Counted from the stretch's first letter, positions 27,887 through 36,649 are shown. The stretch: 64,000 nt of DNA from an uncultured Flavobacterium sp. (GCF_963422545.1 NZ_OY730232.1:62001-126000), one strand, 5' to 3'. The notes: generated from the sequence alone by a model not told the origin. A program made the numbers and translations.

Positions 27887-28909
27887 ATGAAATATAAACA
27901 ATTAGGAAATTCCGGTTTAATCGTATCTGAGCTTTGCCTTGGAACAATGACTTTTGGACAAGGAGAGCATTTTGGATTTCAATCAACATTAGACGAAAAA
28001 AAAGCAGCCGAACTCGTAAATAGTGCTATGGATAATGGCATTAATTTTTTTGATACCGCAGACGGCTACGGAAATGGACAAAGTGAAATTATTCTTGGTA
28101 AAGTTTTAGATAAAAAACGAAAAGATGTTTTAATTACAACCAAGTTATCATTTAGAACAGGAGAACAAGCCTTTAATGCCGGTGTAAATTCTAAACATAT
28201 TATCGAGCAATGCCACAATAGTCTAAGAAATTTACAAACAGACTACATAGACGTTTTGTTACTCCATAATGATGATCCCATTACGCCAATTGATGAGACT
28301 TTAAAAGCTTTAGAAAACTTAGTACAGCAAGGCAAAGTTCGTTATGTTGGATTTTCTAATTATCAGACTTGGAAAGCTTCTGCAATGACACAACGACAAA
28401 ATGATCTACATTACAGCCCTTTTGTAGCATCACAAATGCATTACTCTATTTTGAATAGAGAGGTCGAACATGAAATAATACCTATGAGTTTGCATTTTGG
28501 AATAGGAATGATGGTTTGGTCGCCCTTAAGCAGCGGCTTTTTGACAGGAAAATATACAAGAGACAATCCAAATCCTAAAGACAGCCGACTAAACAACTTT
28601 GACCTTGGACTTTTTGACAGAGAACTTGGATATACTGTTATTGACAAATTAACCGAAATCGCAAAACGTCATAATACCACCGTTACTGCAATTTCTCTAA
28701 GCTGGTTATTAACCAAAAAAGTCGTTTCCTCTGTTATTATTGGCGTTAGTAAAACCGAACAGCTAAAAGAAAATCTAGCGTGTCAGGAAATTCAACTGAG
28801 CCAAGATGAAATCAATGAAATTGACGAATTAACAAAATTAGAACCCAAATATCCTGCAACATTTATCAATCTTCAAGATTCTATTTTATTGAATGCCAAA
28901 ACAAAATAA
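27887..28909 (+). CDS. Aldo/keto reductase
   Basis: An NADPH-dependent (beta/alpha)8 oxidoreductase for carbonyl compounds. The tetrad is visible: Asp and Tyr in FDTADGYGNGQSE (about residues 56-68), Lys in TTKLSFR (about 86) and His in LLLHNDDP (about 126). The C-terminal NADPH site has VIIGVSKTEQLKENL. The N-terminus MKYKQLGNSGLIVSELCLGTMTFG is typical of the YajO/YghZ-like subgroup. Length 340. Natural substrate unknown. Confidence 0.9.
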   Translation: MKYKQLGNSGLIVSELCLGTMTFGQGEHFGFQSTLDEKKAAELVNSAMDNGINFFDTADGYGNGQSEIILGKVLDKKRKDVLITTKLSFRTGEQAFNAGVNSKHIIEQCHNSLRNLQTDYIDVLLLHNDDPITPIDETLKALENLVQQGKVRYVGFSNYQTWKASAMTQRQNDLHYSPFVASQMHYSILNREVEHEIIPMSLHFGIGMMVWSPLSSGFLTGKYTRDNPNPKDSRLNNFDLGLFDRELGYTVIDKLTEIAKRHNTTVTAISLSWLLTKKVVSSVIIGVSKTEQLKENLACQEIQLSQDEINEIDELTKLEPKYPATFINLQDSILLNAKTK

Positions 28910-29331
28910 GTCACTTTATGATAGATTATGGATTACTAAATTCTCCTGCTGGCACGAGCGGTTTTTTTTATCCTGCATCTTGTCATTTCGAAAATCTCCT
29001 TGAAGCAACAAACCCGACAGGTTTTTAAAACCTGTCGGGTTTACGAAGCTCTAATAATTGATTTTTAATATCTTGGGCGTCTCCCGCCGAAAAAGGCGGG
29101 CCGGGCTTTCGGCTATATCTTTTGCTCCGTTCCACTCCACAAAAGGATACCGCCTCTATCCCTGACGCAGAAACGTTTCAAAAAGAAATAAAATTCAGTT
29201 TGATGATTTATAAGAAAAAAAATGAATATTTTAGATTGACATAAAAGAGCCAATCTGAAATAAGTATATTGAAGCCATTTTGTGGTACATTATATACTAA
29301 TTAATTGCAGGGCATTTCAATAAACACTATC
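28910..29331. repeat. Gene-free stretch with a strong hairpin and a GC-rich structured repeat
   Basis: A 16-bp perfect hairpin (AAACCCGACAGGTTTT...) at 29010-29042 may terminate the aldo/keto reductase transcript. At 29078-29165 lies a minus-strand copy of the GC-rich element (...GGCGGTATCCTTTTGTGG...), containing its own CCCGCC/GGCGGG hairpin at about 29093. From here to 36.8 kb the gene content becomes accessory. Confidence 0.65.
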
Positions 29332-29817
29332 GTGAAAAACAGAAAAACTATAATTCGTTTTTTAGCAAGCTTAAGTATGCTGATTTTCTTCTCCCCTTTT
29401 TTCCAAATGTGTTCTGATAAAAAAATTAAAGAAAGTTCTATTCTTATTAAATCATATCATAAAGCTCAAACAGCGAAAGAAAAAGAAATAGCTTTCGAAC
29501 GGGCAAAAAAGAATTTTTCTTTGAGTGGTTACGATTTGGCGATGTCTTTCGAGCCAGTTTTCATAAGTTTTACAATCATTCTGTTTGTTAATATAACCTT
29601 ATTAGTTTGTTTTATTAGAAAGCATTATAATCAATTATTTCTATGTTTTTTGAATTTATCCGCTATCCTTTTGTCATTTATTGTTTTAATATTTGCATTA
29701 CCTTATTTAGGACAAATTAGATACAGAATGTTTCTATGTTTAATTAACTCAACGTTGTTATTTTACTTCGTCTATAAAGAACAGGAAAACATCACACAAA
29801 GTCAATTAAACCTTTAA
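29332..29817 (+). CDS. Unknown membrane protein
   Basis: Not recognised. From GTG 29332 (preferred over TTG 29305 because it directly precedes KNRKTIIRFLASLSM) the protein has 161 residues: an N-terminal hydrophobic helix (about 10-25), a charged loop of about 40 residues (KAQTAKEKEIAFERAKKN), then three further predicted membrane helices. Low-complexity AT-rich sequence and lack of a conserved motif suggest a lineage-specific accessory gene. No promoter consensus was found. Confidence 0.5.
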   Translation: MKNRKTIIRFLASLSMLIFFSPFFQMCSDKKIKESSILIKSYHKAQTAKEKEIAFERAKKNFSLSGYDLAMSFEPVFISFTIILFVNITLLVCFIRKHYNQLFLCFLNLSAILLSFIVLIFALPYLGQIRYRMFLCLINSTLLFYFVYKEQENITQSQLNL

Positions 29818-29934
29818 ATCGCTTTACAAAATACATTGGGAGCACGAGAAGGGAAAAACTTTTATTCTGCATCCGAAAAAATTGTTCTTATAAATCAAAC
29901 CCAAAAATAACCTAAAACAACTAACAAGCTACTA

Positions 29935-30453
29935 ATGAAATTTGCAATTAGAACACTATTACTTTCAATTTTTGACTTTCTAATTATTTGGCTTTGGGTT
30001 AACCAAATGAATCCAGATCCAAGTGTTTCGATTGGTATATTAATACTTGTTCCTTTTGTGATTATATTAAATTTAATAATTGCATTAATTCTATTCTTTA
30101 CATATCGAAAATTTACATCATTATTTTTAATCAACTCAATTATTGCGGGAATACTAATGTATTATTTATTCATTAAAGGAATTGACAGATATCAAAATGA
30201 AAAATTAGAAAGTTGGGAATTTTATTTACAAGATACAACTTACGTTATTACACACTGGAAAATCGAAAAAACTTTCAGCATAATTGAAAGTACTAATCCA
30301 GGTTCTTCTGATGTCTTTTTAGAAGGAAAGTTTATTGAAAAAGATGAATCTTACTTAACAACCGACTCTACAAAATACAAAATCAAAAATGGCTATCTCT
30401 TTGGTTTTAGAAACGTAACAGACAGCATAAAATTGACAAAAATTGAGCGATAG
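29935..30453 (+). CDS. Unknown membrane protein with soluble C-terminal domain
   Basis: Not recognised. 172 residues. Three hydrophobic helices fill residues about 5-85 (LLLSIFDFLIIWLWV, ILILVPFVIILNLIIALILFF, LINSIIAGILMYYLFI), followed by a beta-rich tail (about 90-172, YLQDTTYVITHWKIEKTF) that is probably periplasmic or cytoplasmic depending on topology. The same strand and similar architecture as its neighbour at 29332 suggest a cluster of small membrane proteins. No motif supports a function. Confidence 0.55.
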   Translation: MKFAIRTLLLSIFDFLIIWLWVNQMNPDPSVSIGILILVPFVIILNLIIALILFFTYRKFTSLFLINSIIAGILMYYLFIKGIDRYQNEKLESWEFYLQDTTYVITHWKIEKTFSIIESTNPGSSDVFLEGKFIEKDESYLTTDSTKYKIKNGYLFGFRNVTDSIKLTKIER

Positions 30454-30535
30454 AAAAGCTAATATATGAACAAAAGTATTTGAAGCGCCTTCTTGTTTAA
30501 AGAAAGCGTTTTTTATTTTGTCGACACCAACAACC

Positions 30536-30709
30536 CTTGCTGTGCGAAGTCTCCCGACTTCGTACCCATTCCAATAAGCAAATAAAGAAATATAAAAGAT
30601 GTTTGGATAAATTGGAATTGATTAAGTAGTGTATACGAAGTCGGGAGACTTCGCACAGCGCATAGCTTTTAATAATATTTTAGTTTTGGAGAGACTTCAG
30701 AGAGCGGGG
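30536..30709 (+). mobile_element. MITE-like inverted-repeat element, copy 1
   Basis: About 174 bases. Left arm TGCTGTGCGAAGTCTCCCGA... (30538-30564) is the reverse complement of the right arm ending ...TTCGCACAGCGCA (30634-30662) with very few mismatches; each arm contains its own GAAGTC-GACTTC hairpin. A constant 47-base tail (CATAGCTTTTAATAATATTT...GAGCGGGG) follows. Near-identical copies lie at 32154 and 33010. No transposase is encoded. It fills most of the gap between the unknown genes at 29935 and 30814. Confidence 0.7.
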
Positions 30710-30813
30710 TTTTCATAAGGCAAAGAAATTACGTTTAATGATTTACAATAAAAAACAACTATTTTTAGCCCATTAAAAAAAAATCATGAACCTAAAACCA
30801 AACAAATAATTCT

Positions 30814-31365
30814 ATGAAAAACAACTTCATGAAAATACTGGCATTAATTTTACTAACTCTAAATTCTTGCTCAGTAGCAAATTTACCATCTAAAGATATA
30901 CCAAAAACACTAAATCTTGAAAACGATAATGGTATATCAATTGGCGCAATCGCATTTAATAAAGCCGGATCGTCTATTGATAATAGTTATTATTTTTTTT
31001 ATTCTAATATTACAAATCTAGATAGTCCAAAAGAAAATAATATTAAAATAGTTCCTTCACAAACAGTTTACATGCATTTCAAACCGGATTTTTTTGATGG
31101 TGAAAAAGCTGTTTATTATTTCAAAATTGAAAAACCAAAAGGAAAATATAAATTTTATGCAATCAGAACTACGAGAGAAACTGTTCAGAATTTTACAATT
31201 CAAACAGACACAATCAATATCCCATTTGAGATTGAAAAAGGAAAAATTAAATATATTGGAGAAATCTACTTTAAAAAAGACAGGAAAGTTGAATTAATTG
31301 ATAAATCTGAAAGGGATTTAGACACTTTAAAAGTCAAATTTCCATCTTTAGAAATTCACAAATAA
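30814..31365 (+). CDS. Unknown lipoprotein
   Basis: Not recognised. 183 residues with a lipoprotein signal (KILALILLTLNSC, Cys at about residue 19; an internal ATG at 30829 is also possible). The mature part is beta-rich and lysine-rich, with no catalytic motif. It is flanked on both sides by copies of the inverted-repeat element (complete at 30536, degenerate at 31471), giving a cassette-like arrangement. Confidence 0.6.
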   Translation: MKNNFMKILALILLTLNSCSVANLPSKDIPKTLNLENDNGISIGAIAFNKAGSSIDNSYYFFYSNITNLDSPKENNIKIVPSQTVYMHFKPDFFDGEKAVYYFKIEKPKGKYKFYAIRTTRETVQNFTIQTDTINIPFEIEKGKIKYIGEIYFKKDRKVELIDKSERDLDTLKVKFPSLEIHK

Positions 31366-31470
31366 ATTATCGAAGGTTCCAACTTATAACATAAACCAAT
31401 AAAATATAAAAACTTTACAATGTCTCGTCCTGAAAAACTCTATAAGCACGAGCGAGACACCCACACCAAA

Positions 31471-31566
31471 CTTGCTCTGCGAAGTCCCCGACTTCGTAGC
31501 GACAATGCAGGACAATAGTCAAAAAGAATATTAGAATTAGTGCTAAGCCAGGAGGCTTCGCAGCGA
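31471..31566 (+). mobile_element. Degenerate copy of the MITE-like element
   Basis: CTTGCTCTGCGAAGTCCCCG...CTTCGTAGC resembles the left arm, and GCCAGGAGGCTTCGCAGCG the right arm, of the element at 30536; the internal sequence differs and is shorter, and the constant tail is missing. Confidence 0.5.
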
Positions 31567-31624
31567 ATAAAAGGGAAAAATATTTTGATAGCATTTCTAA
31601 ATATTTATATAATAAACCGAAAAA

Positions 31625-32014
31625 ATGAAATACATAAACAAAACATTTGACCTCATAATACTTGAAATATTATTTTTTAACTTTTTCTTATTTATCAGTT
31701 CGAACTCATTTAACTACTACTTCAATAATAAATTCTACGAAGGTTTTCAAGTTGCAGTCTCAAATATTGTTTTCACAATTTTAACTTTACCTCTTCTTGC
31801 TCTATTATTTTTTAAAAAAGATTTTGCAAACTTTAGAGAAGTAGGTTATATAGTTTTAATAATCTTCATTTCTGTTTTTTTAGGATTTAAAATCCCGTTT
31901 GCAATTCTACCATTTGTAATTGGGTATGAAATCTTCCGCCTTGGAACGCAAATAAAAAAAAGAATATTAAAATATAGACACGAGCAGGATGCCCACACAA
32001 ACCTTAAAACATAA
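31625..32014 (+). CDS. Unknown small membrane protein
   Basis: Not recognised. 129 residues with about four hydrophobic helices (LIILEILFFNFFLFISS, VAVSNIVFTILTLPLLALLFF, VGYIVLIIFISVFLGF, IPFAILPFVIGYEIF) and a charged tail (KKRILKYRHEQDAHTNLKT). The stop codon coincides with the left edge of direct-repeat copy A at 32012, so the last residues may have been altered by the rearrangement that created it (inference). Confidence 0.5.
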   Translation: MKYINKTFDLIILEILFFNFFLFISSNSFNYYFNNKFYEGFQVAVSNIVFTILTLPLLALLFFKKDFANFREVGYIVLIIFISVFLGFKIPFAILPFVIGYEIFRLGTQIKKRILKYRHEQDAHTNLKT

Positions 32015-32137
32015 AACACACATAATTTCCAATCAAGAAAACTATGTGTGTTTTTAATAAATGAAATGTCTTTTTCAGACAATTCAAAAACTATGTCTCT
32101 ATATGTTTAAGAAAATTAATTCTCAGCTTTTTTTCTC
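32012..32137. repeat. Direct repeat copy A (duplicate of MFS gene 3' end and terminator)
   Basis: About 126 bases match 36650-36791 closely: the hairpin ACACACATAATTTCC...TATGTGTGT, then TAATAAATGAAATG, ACAATTCAAAAA and TTTAAGAAAATTAATTCTCA. In the right-hand copy this last part is the stop and final codons of the MFS gene; here the gene is absent and only about 20 bases of its end remain. The two copies bracket about 4.5 kb. Confidence 0.75.
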
Positions 32138-32153
32138 TTGCTGTGTGAAGTCC

Positions 32154-32326
32154 CTTGCTGTGCGAAGTCTCCCGACTTCGTACCCATTCCAATAAGCAAA
32201 TAAAGAAATATAACAGATGTTTGGATAAATTGGAATGGATTAAGCAGTGTGTACGAAGTCAGGAGACTTCGCACAGCGCATAACTTTTAATAATATTTTA
32301 GTTTTTGAGAGACTTGGGAGAGCGAG
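32154..32326 (+). mobile_element. MITE-like inverted-repeat element, copy 2
   Basis: Nearly identical to copy 1 over its whole length, differing at a handful of bases (for example AACAGATG for AAAAGATG and GTCAGGAGAC for GTCGGGAGAC). It begins about 17 bases after direct repeat A and ends just before the stop of the minus-strand gene at 32335. Confidence 0.75.
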
Positions 32327-32334
32327 TGCAGAAG

Positions 32335-32904
32335 TTAATCTCTCATATTTATAATGTTATTTGAGAGTATAATAGATGATAAAATTCCATCATAAAAAGC
32401 AAAATTTAAATAAGATTTTTTATTATCATCTTTAATTATCAAGTTAACGCCTGCTGCTCTTTCAAATGGTGTAACTGGCAGTCCTGAAGCATTTTTATAT
32501 GAATTAGGGAAAATAGTTTTAAATTGAGATAATTTAAAACTACGAGATAAAAATATTTTTTTGCCATTATATTTTAAATTTATTATTATTTTTGAAACAT
32601 CGAAATTAAAATAATACAGAAAGGCATCCTCTTTAATTATTACTAAAGATACTTCATCGTTTGAATATTTAAAAGCATTATTTGCGTTTTTTGTTAAAAA
32701 TTTCTCTTTTTCATACTCAGAAAATTTCTCTTTCATAACTAACTTTCCAAAATATTTCTCTAAATTTTGAATACTTCCATATTTAAAAAATACTTGATGC
32801 CCATCAATTTCAATATTTTTAAACAATATCGTATCATATTTTTTATCTTGGGAGAATAAATTACTCACAATTAGAAATAGCCCAATCATATAATATTTTT
32901 TCAT
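32335..32904 (-). CDS. Unknown exported protein
   Basis: Not recognised. 189 residues with a signal peptide (KKYYMIGLFLIVSNLFSQ), then a lysine-rich alpha/beta region. The segment LPVTPFERAAGVNLIIKDD near residue 143 is the most distinctive part. It lies downstream of, and on the same strand as, the PAAR-effector operon, separated by a MITE-like copy, and could be a second exported immunity-type protein (inference from position only). Confidence 0.55.
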   Translation of the reverse strand: MKKYYMIGLFLIVSNLFSQDKKYDTILFKNIEIDGHQVFFKYGSIQNLEKYFGKLVMKEKFSEYEKEKFLTKNANNAFKYSNDEVSLVIIKEDAFLYYFNFDVSKIIINLKYNGKKIFLSRSFKLSQFKTIFPNSYKNASGLPVTPFERAAGVNLIIKDDNKKSYLNFAFYDGILSSIILSNNIINMRD

Positions 32905-33009
32905 AATTATTTTAGTTCTTGATAAAAAATATTTGCGGCATGTGTTGTTAGTATTTCAAAACAAGGTGTATATTTAAGTCTGTCTTGTTTGTTTATAACT
33001 TCGTATTCT

Positions 33010-33185
33010 CTTGCTGTGCAAAGTCTCTCAACTTCGTACCCGTAACAATAAGCAAATAAAGAAATATAAAAGATGCTTGGATAAAATTGGAATTGATTAT
33101 AGCAGTGTGTACGAAGTCGGGAGACTTCGCACAGCGCATAGCTTTTAATAATATTTTAGTTTTTGAGAGACTTCGGAGAGCGGGG
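33010..33185 (+). mobile_element. MITE-like inverted-repeat element, copy 3
   Basis: Same layout as copies 1 and 2, with more changes in the left arm (TGTGCAAAGTCTCTCAAC) and an intact right arm and tail. Its right edge touches the stop codon of the exported protein gene at 33186. Confidence 0.75.
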
Positions 33186-34139
33186 CTAATCAAATTCTTT
33201 ATTATTAATTTTTAATGATTTAATAGCCTCTTCAATATTTTTAGGTTTTTTAGCAACATCTAAAAGCTTCAGTTTAGATTGATATTCTCTGTAATAGTAA
33301 GCTGTTGCATTGGAATATCTAACTCTGTTTCCAACAATAGAATCAAAAAAAGTTTTCTTATTTTTATACAAATACTCATTGTCTGAAGCTCTCTCATTTA
33401 TTGACCTGTCAATAGTATATACAATATATTTATTGTTTTCCTTGACAAATATTTTATTGAAGCTATTTTCGCCTAAAATATTTTCCACCATTCCATTTTT
33501 ACCATATTTATAAGTAAAATTATAATTAAAAAATAGGCCATCAGTTTGATGATTTTTATTTTTTATTTTTGCTTTAATAATCTTAAATCTATTATCTTCC
33601 TTTTGATTTCTCCAATTTTTATTTAATGGTCTTAAAGACTGTTCATAATCTCCATATCCATCTTTTAAGAAAAAAGTCAAATCTAAAACTGATTTTTCAG
33701 TAAGTATTTTTTGTTTTAAAAAACTATAATATGCTTTGTTTACTTGATAGGTATCGTTATTAACAATAATAATATTTTGATTATTAAAAGTGACTTTTAT
33801 ATCATCTCCCATTGAACAATAAAACGTTATTGATTGATTATTTTTCTTTTTTGACCAAAAGGAAAATTTTTCAGGTTTTTCATTTAAATCCTTATTTAAT
33901 TTATAGATTGTAACAGTATCATATTTTTTCGAAAAAATACCTATAAAATTTTCAGTTCTTTCTCCATCCCCTTTAGTATAGGTGCTATCACCCCGATCAT
34001 TATATGTATAATTTCCTTCATCAACATATATATCTTTTACAAAAGCAAGTGTATATCTAGAATTGTTTTTTTTAGCTTTCGAGCTACAAAGGAGCAACAA
34101 CAAACAAGTAAGGGAAAGGATATTAATTATTTGTCTCAT
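33186..34139 (-). CDS. Unknown exported protein, candidate immunity protein for the PAAR-like effector
   Basis: Not recognised by family. 317 residues with an N-terminal export signal (IINILSLTCLLLLLC, possibly a lipoprotein Cys at about residue 18). The mature part is rich in Lys, Asn and Tyr and beta-strand-like. Its ATG overlaps the stop of the upstream DUF4280 gene by four bases, so the two are translationally coupled. Effectors that attack the periplasm are normally co-encoded with exported immunity proteins in this order, so immunity is the leading hypothesis; nothing in the sequence proves it. Confidence 0.6.
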   Translation of the reverse strand: MRQIINILSLTCLLLLLCSSKAKKNNSRYTLAFVKDIYVDEGNYTYNDRGDSTYTKGDGERTENFIGIFSKKYDTVTIYKLNKDLNEKPEKFSFWSKKKNNQSITFYCSMGDDIKVTFNNQNIIIVNNDTYQVNKAYYSFLKQKILTEKSVLDLTFFLKDGYGDYEQSLRPLNKNWRNQKEDNRFKIIKAKIKNKNHQTDGLFFNYNFTYKYGKNGMVENILGENSFNKIFVKENNKYIVYTIDRSINERASDNEYLYKNKKTFFDSIVGNRVRYSNATAYYYREYQSKLKLLDVAKKPKNIEEAIKSLKINNKEFD

Positions 34140-35560
34140 TTTTTAATAGATATTTCACTTGTTAATCTGATTTTTGTTTTTTTCCAAAAAATACTTTTTC
34201 CAGCACTAATTGTACCTGAAATTCCATAGGTCTCTTTTGAATCTGTTTTATAATAAAAACTCCCTGACTTCCAATAATTTTGGTTATCAAAATCTGAGGC
34301 AGGAAGTTTATATTTAACACCTGAAGGCTCATCTACCATTTCGAATGTTGGTTTACCATCTTTATCTAGTATATCTTTGCCATCTTTTCCTTTTACTTGC
34401 TTCTTCATTTTTTTTGTCAAATCTTCATGGGTTCCTTTATCATTTTTTGTGTCATGGACATATTTTTTCATTATAGGATATCTAATAGAAGTCCCATTAG
34501 CTGACAAATAACTATCATAGACATCTTTAGGAATTTCAATAAATTTAAAATCATCAAATTTATTACTTCCAAGTTTATTATAGATATTCATTTCTGAATC
34601 TCCCCAAGCAAGAAAATCTGTACCATCCCAAAAAGTTGCACCATTGGTCAAATCTTCTTCTCCTGTCAGTACGTAAAAGAGAGCTTTTCTTGTCAATTTA
34701 TCTTTTTCATTATGTAATTCTTCTAATAATTCTTCTTTTCCAGGAACAGATGAGTATGTCCCTGCTAGTGCTTGTTTCCATTTGCTTTTTCCATTTTTTT
34801 TCAAAGTTTCATTTTTCGAATAATTAAAACTACTATAAGCAATACATTTGAGTTCTTTAAAATCATTTCCTCCAGCTTCCATTTTAACGACATAAGCAAT
34901 GTAGCAAAAATCCGAATGAGTTATATTTTCATCATTCTCTTTCAATAGTTTGGTATTGTTATAAGTTAAAAGATCATTTCCGTTTTTATCTTTTTGTGTA
35001 GATTTCCCATCACAAACGTAAACATCATTTACACTTCCTTCAAAATCAGACTCGTTTATCTTACCTTCAAAAGTACCATCTTTATTGTAAAAATGTCCGT
35101 TTATGTTTATAATACGATCTATATTAGGTATAGGTGCGCCCAAAGTATTAAGATTTGTAATTTCGTTTCGTTGTCCGCAATCCCAAATTGTAATATCGAC
35201 TCCTCCATATTCGCATTTTATGGTACTTCTTAAAAGTACTGCCAACTCATCCTGAAAATATACGGTTCCGGGATTTTTCCATTCACCAAGTTTCATGACT
35301 GATGCACAAGGGCTGGAACTTAAAAAGCTTTTTTTGCAATTGCCTTTAAATATCAAACTCGTCATGTCATTCTCAACCACTGTAACAACACGTTTGTCTT
35401 GTATACTTGGCGTATCATAATTTGCCTTTAAGTCACCTTCAGGAATGGTGCATGAATGGCATCTAATTTTGGCGCCGTCAATAACAAATTTTAAACCATT
35501 TTTAGCTTCTTGCTTTTCCTCTCTTTGTTTTCTAAGTAAAGTATTATCCGGTTTTGCCAT
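34136..35560 (-). CDS. DUF4280 (PAAR-like) protein with C-terminal hydrolase-like domain; putative type VI secretion effector
   Basis: 474 residues, no signal peptide. After a charged 20-residue lead, residues about 23-126 match the PAAR-like DUF4280 pattern: FVIDGAKIRCHSC, GNCKKSF, SSSPC, GEWKNPGTVYFQDE and IKCEYGG, with cysteines near 34, 37, 75, 85 and 116. PAAR-like domains cap the secretion spike and carry a toxin. The C-terminal part has YIAYVVKMEAGG (Glu about 228), RKALFYVLTG (about 291) and GATFWDGTDFLAWG (about 307-320), a pattern I associate with putative cell-wall hydrolases of Bacteroidota; that assignment is tentative. One-base and four-base overlaps couple it to the genes on either side. 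No secretion-apparatus genes are in the window. Confidence 0.75.
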   Translation of the reverse strand: MAKPDNTLLRKQREEKQEAKNGLKFVIDGAKIRCHSCTIPEGDLKANYDTPSIQDKRVVTVVENDMTSLIFKGNCKKSFLSSSPCASVMKLGEWKNPGTVYFQDELAVLLRSTIKCEYGGVDITIWDCGQRNEITNLNTLGAPIPNIDRIININGHFYNKDGTFEGKINESDFEGSVNDVYVCDGKSTQKDKNGNDLLTYNNTKLLKENDENITHSDFCYIAYVVKMEAGGNDFKELKCIAYSSFNYSKNETLKKNGKSKWKQALAGTYSSVPGKEELLEELHNEKDKLTRKALFYVLTGEEDLTNGATFWDGTDFLAWGDSEMNIYNKLGSNKFDDFKFIEIPKDVYDSYLSANGTSIRYPIMKKYVHDTKNDKGTHEDLTKKMKKQVKGKDGKDILDKDGKPTFEMVDEPSGVKYKLPASDFDNQNYWKSGSFYYKTDSKETYGISGTISAGKSIFWKKTKIRLTSEISIKK

Positions 35561-36297
35561 TATAGTGAGATTTTATAAATGTTATACATAAGGGTTGTTT
35601 TTTCTTTTTCTATTTCTATAATCGCTAAATCTATTTGGTCTTCCCTATATTCCATAATACCGTCATATTTTATAAAATCATTACTTTCCGCTGGCGTTCC
35701 TTCTATTGCATAAGTACTGAAACTTTCATCTTTTGGATAAAAACATTCTGTTATCAATGTAGTATTACAGTCTAATAGTTTTCTTTTCCGTTCGATATTG
35801 TATGAGTTCCTAAATAAGCTTGAAAAATATAATCCGAAGATTTTATAGTCAGAAAAAAAGGAGATTAGTATTTGTTCCTCTTTTAATAAATCTGTAATAT
35901 TTTGCATACATGATTCTGCATCACAACCTTCATTATCGATTGCCAGCTTTGCATTCATAATTTCCCATCGATCTTGTAATTCTTTAAAATTTAAGATGTT
36001 GATGATTTTACCGTAATCGTTTATTTCTACTTCTATTTCGTCAAAAACGGATACTATTTCTTCAAGAAAAAAAATGTTTTCGATAGATAAGTTACTTGTG
36101 ATTTTTATCTCAGAAAGAAACAACTGAAACAACATATCATTTCCGTCATGTTTGAATCTGGTAATATTTACCTTTCTGGTATAATTTATTTTTTTTCCCT
36201 TATTTAAGTTCGAAAAGTCTATTGCTATTGTTTCAAATAGAAATTCGTTTGTTTTGTCAAGTTCTGGGAGTATAATATTGTAGTCTAAATAATTCAT
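35560..36297 (-). CDS. Unknown protein, putative effector partner/adaptor upstream of the DUF4280 gene
   Basis: Not recognised by name. 245 residues, cytoplasmic, acidic, without signal or membrane helix. The N-terminal 100 residues look beta-rich (NYTRKVNITRFKHDGND), the middle is helical with the motif LQDRWEIMNAKLAID and paired cysteines (CDAESC). Its stop and the ATG of the DUF4280 gene share one base, so they are co-translated. Genes in this position before PAAR-type effectors often act as loading adaptors or chaperones, which is the working guess. Confidence 0.6.
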   Translation of the reverse strand: MNYLDYNIILPELDKTNEFLFETIAIDFSNLNKGKKINYTRKVNITRFKHDGNDMLFQLFLSEIKITSNLSIENIFFLEEIVSVFDEIEVEINDYGKIINILNFKELQDRWEIMNAKLAIDNEGCDAESCMQNITDLLKEEQILISFFSDYKIFGLYFSSLFRNSYNIERKRKLLDCNTTLITECFYPKDESFSTYAIEGTPAESNDFIKYDGIMEYREDQIDLAIIEIEKEKTTLMYNIYKISL

Positions 36298-36649
36298 CCT
36301 TTAAAGCTTTTGTATTAATAAACTTTTTTATTATCGACACAATGACTTAATTTATTAAGTACATTTTTACAAATAACATTTAGTAAAGTTTAAAAAGCAT
36401 AATTATTTCATTAGCCACAATAAATTATATAACTAATAAAATAGGACTTTTATAGAGAAATGAATTTAAGAGAAGCTATTTATAAGGAACACCAAAGTTA
36501 TTTTCTTACTATTATGAACAAGAACTACAAATCTGCACTATCAATACTAAAAAGCTCAAATAGCGAAATAATTTTATCAAATAAAATATATACTTACTCT
36601 ATCTAAAACCCCTCGCTAGAAAGATCAAGACACTCTCGCTAGCCATAAA
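36298..36649. other. AT-rich gap upstream of the effector operon; one short open frame
   Basis: No convincing gene. A 48-codon plus-strand frame at 36460-36606 (begins MNLREAIYKEHQ) has no visible promoter and no recognisable family; it may be a gene remnant. The minus-strand leader of the 35560-36297 gene must lie in 36298-36450, which is very AT-rich, without a clean TAnnTTTG. Confidence 0.4.

Noticed and set aside
30536..33185. Inverted-repeat elements as integron attC sites
   Set aside because: No integrase is in the window, the flanked genes are on both strands, and no attC core sites were recognised. A MITE-like or undefined cassette element is the safer description.
36460..36606. Short 48-codon plus-strand gene between the effector operon and the MFS gene
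   Set aside because: No promoter box, no recognisable family and AT-rich context; too weak to call as a gene, so it is only mentioned in the gap entry.
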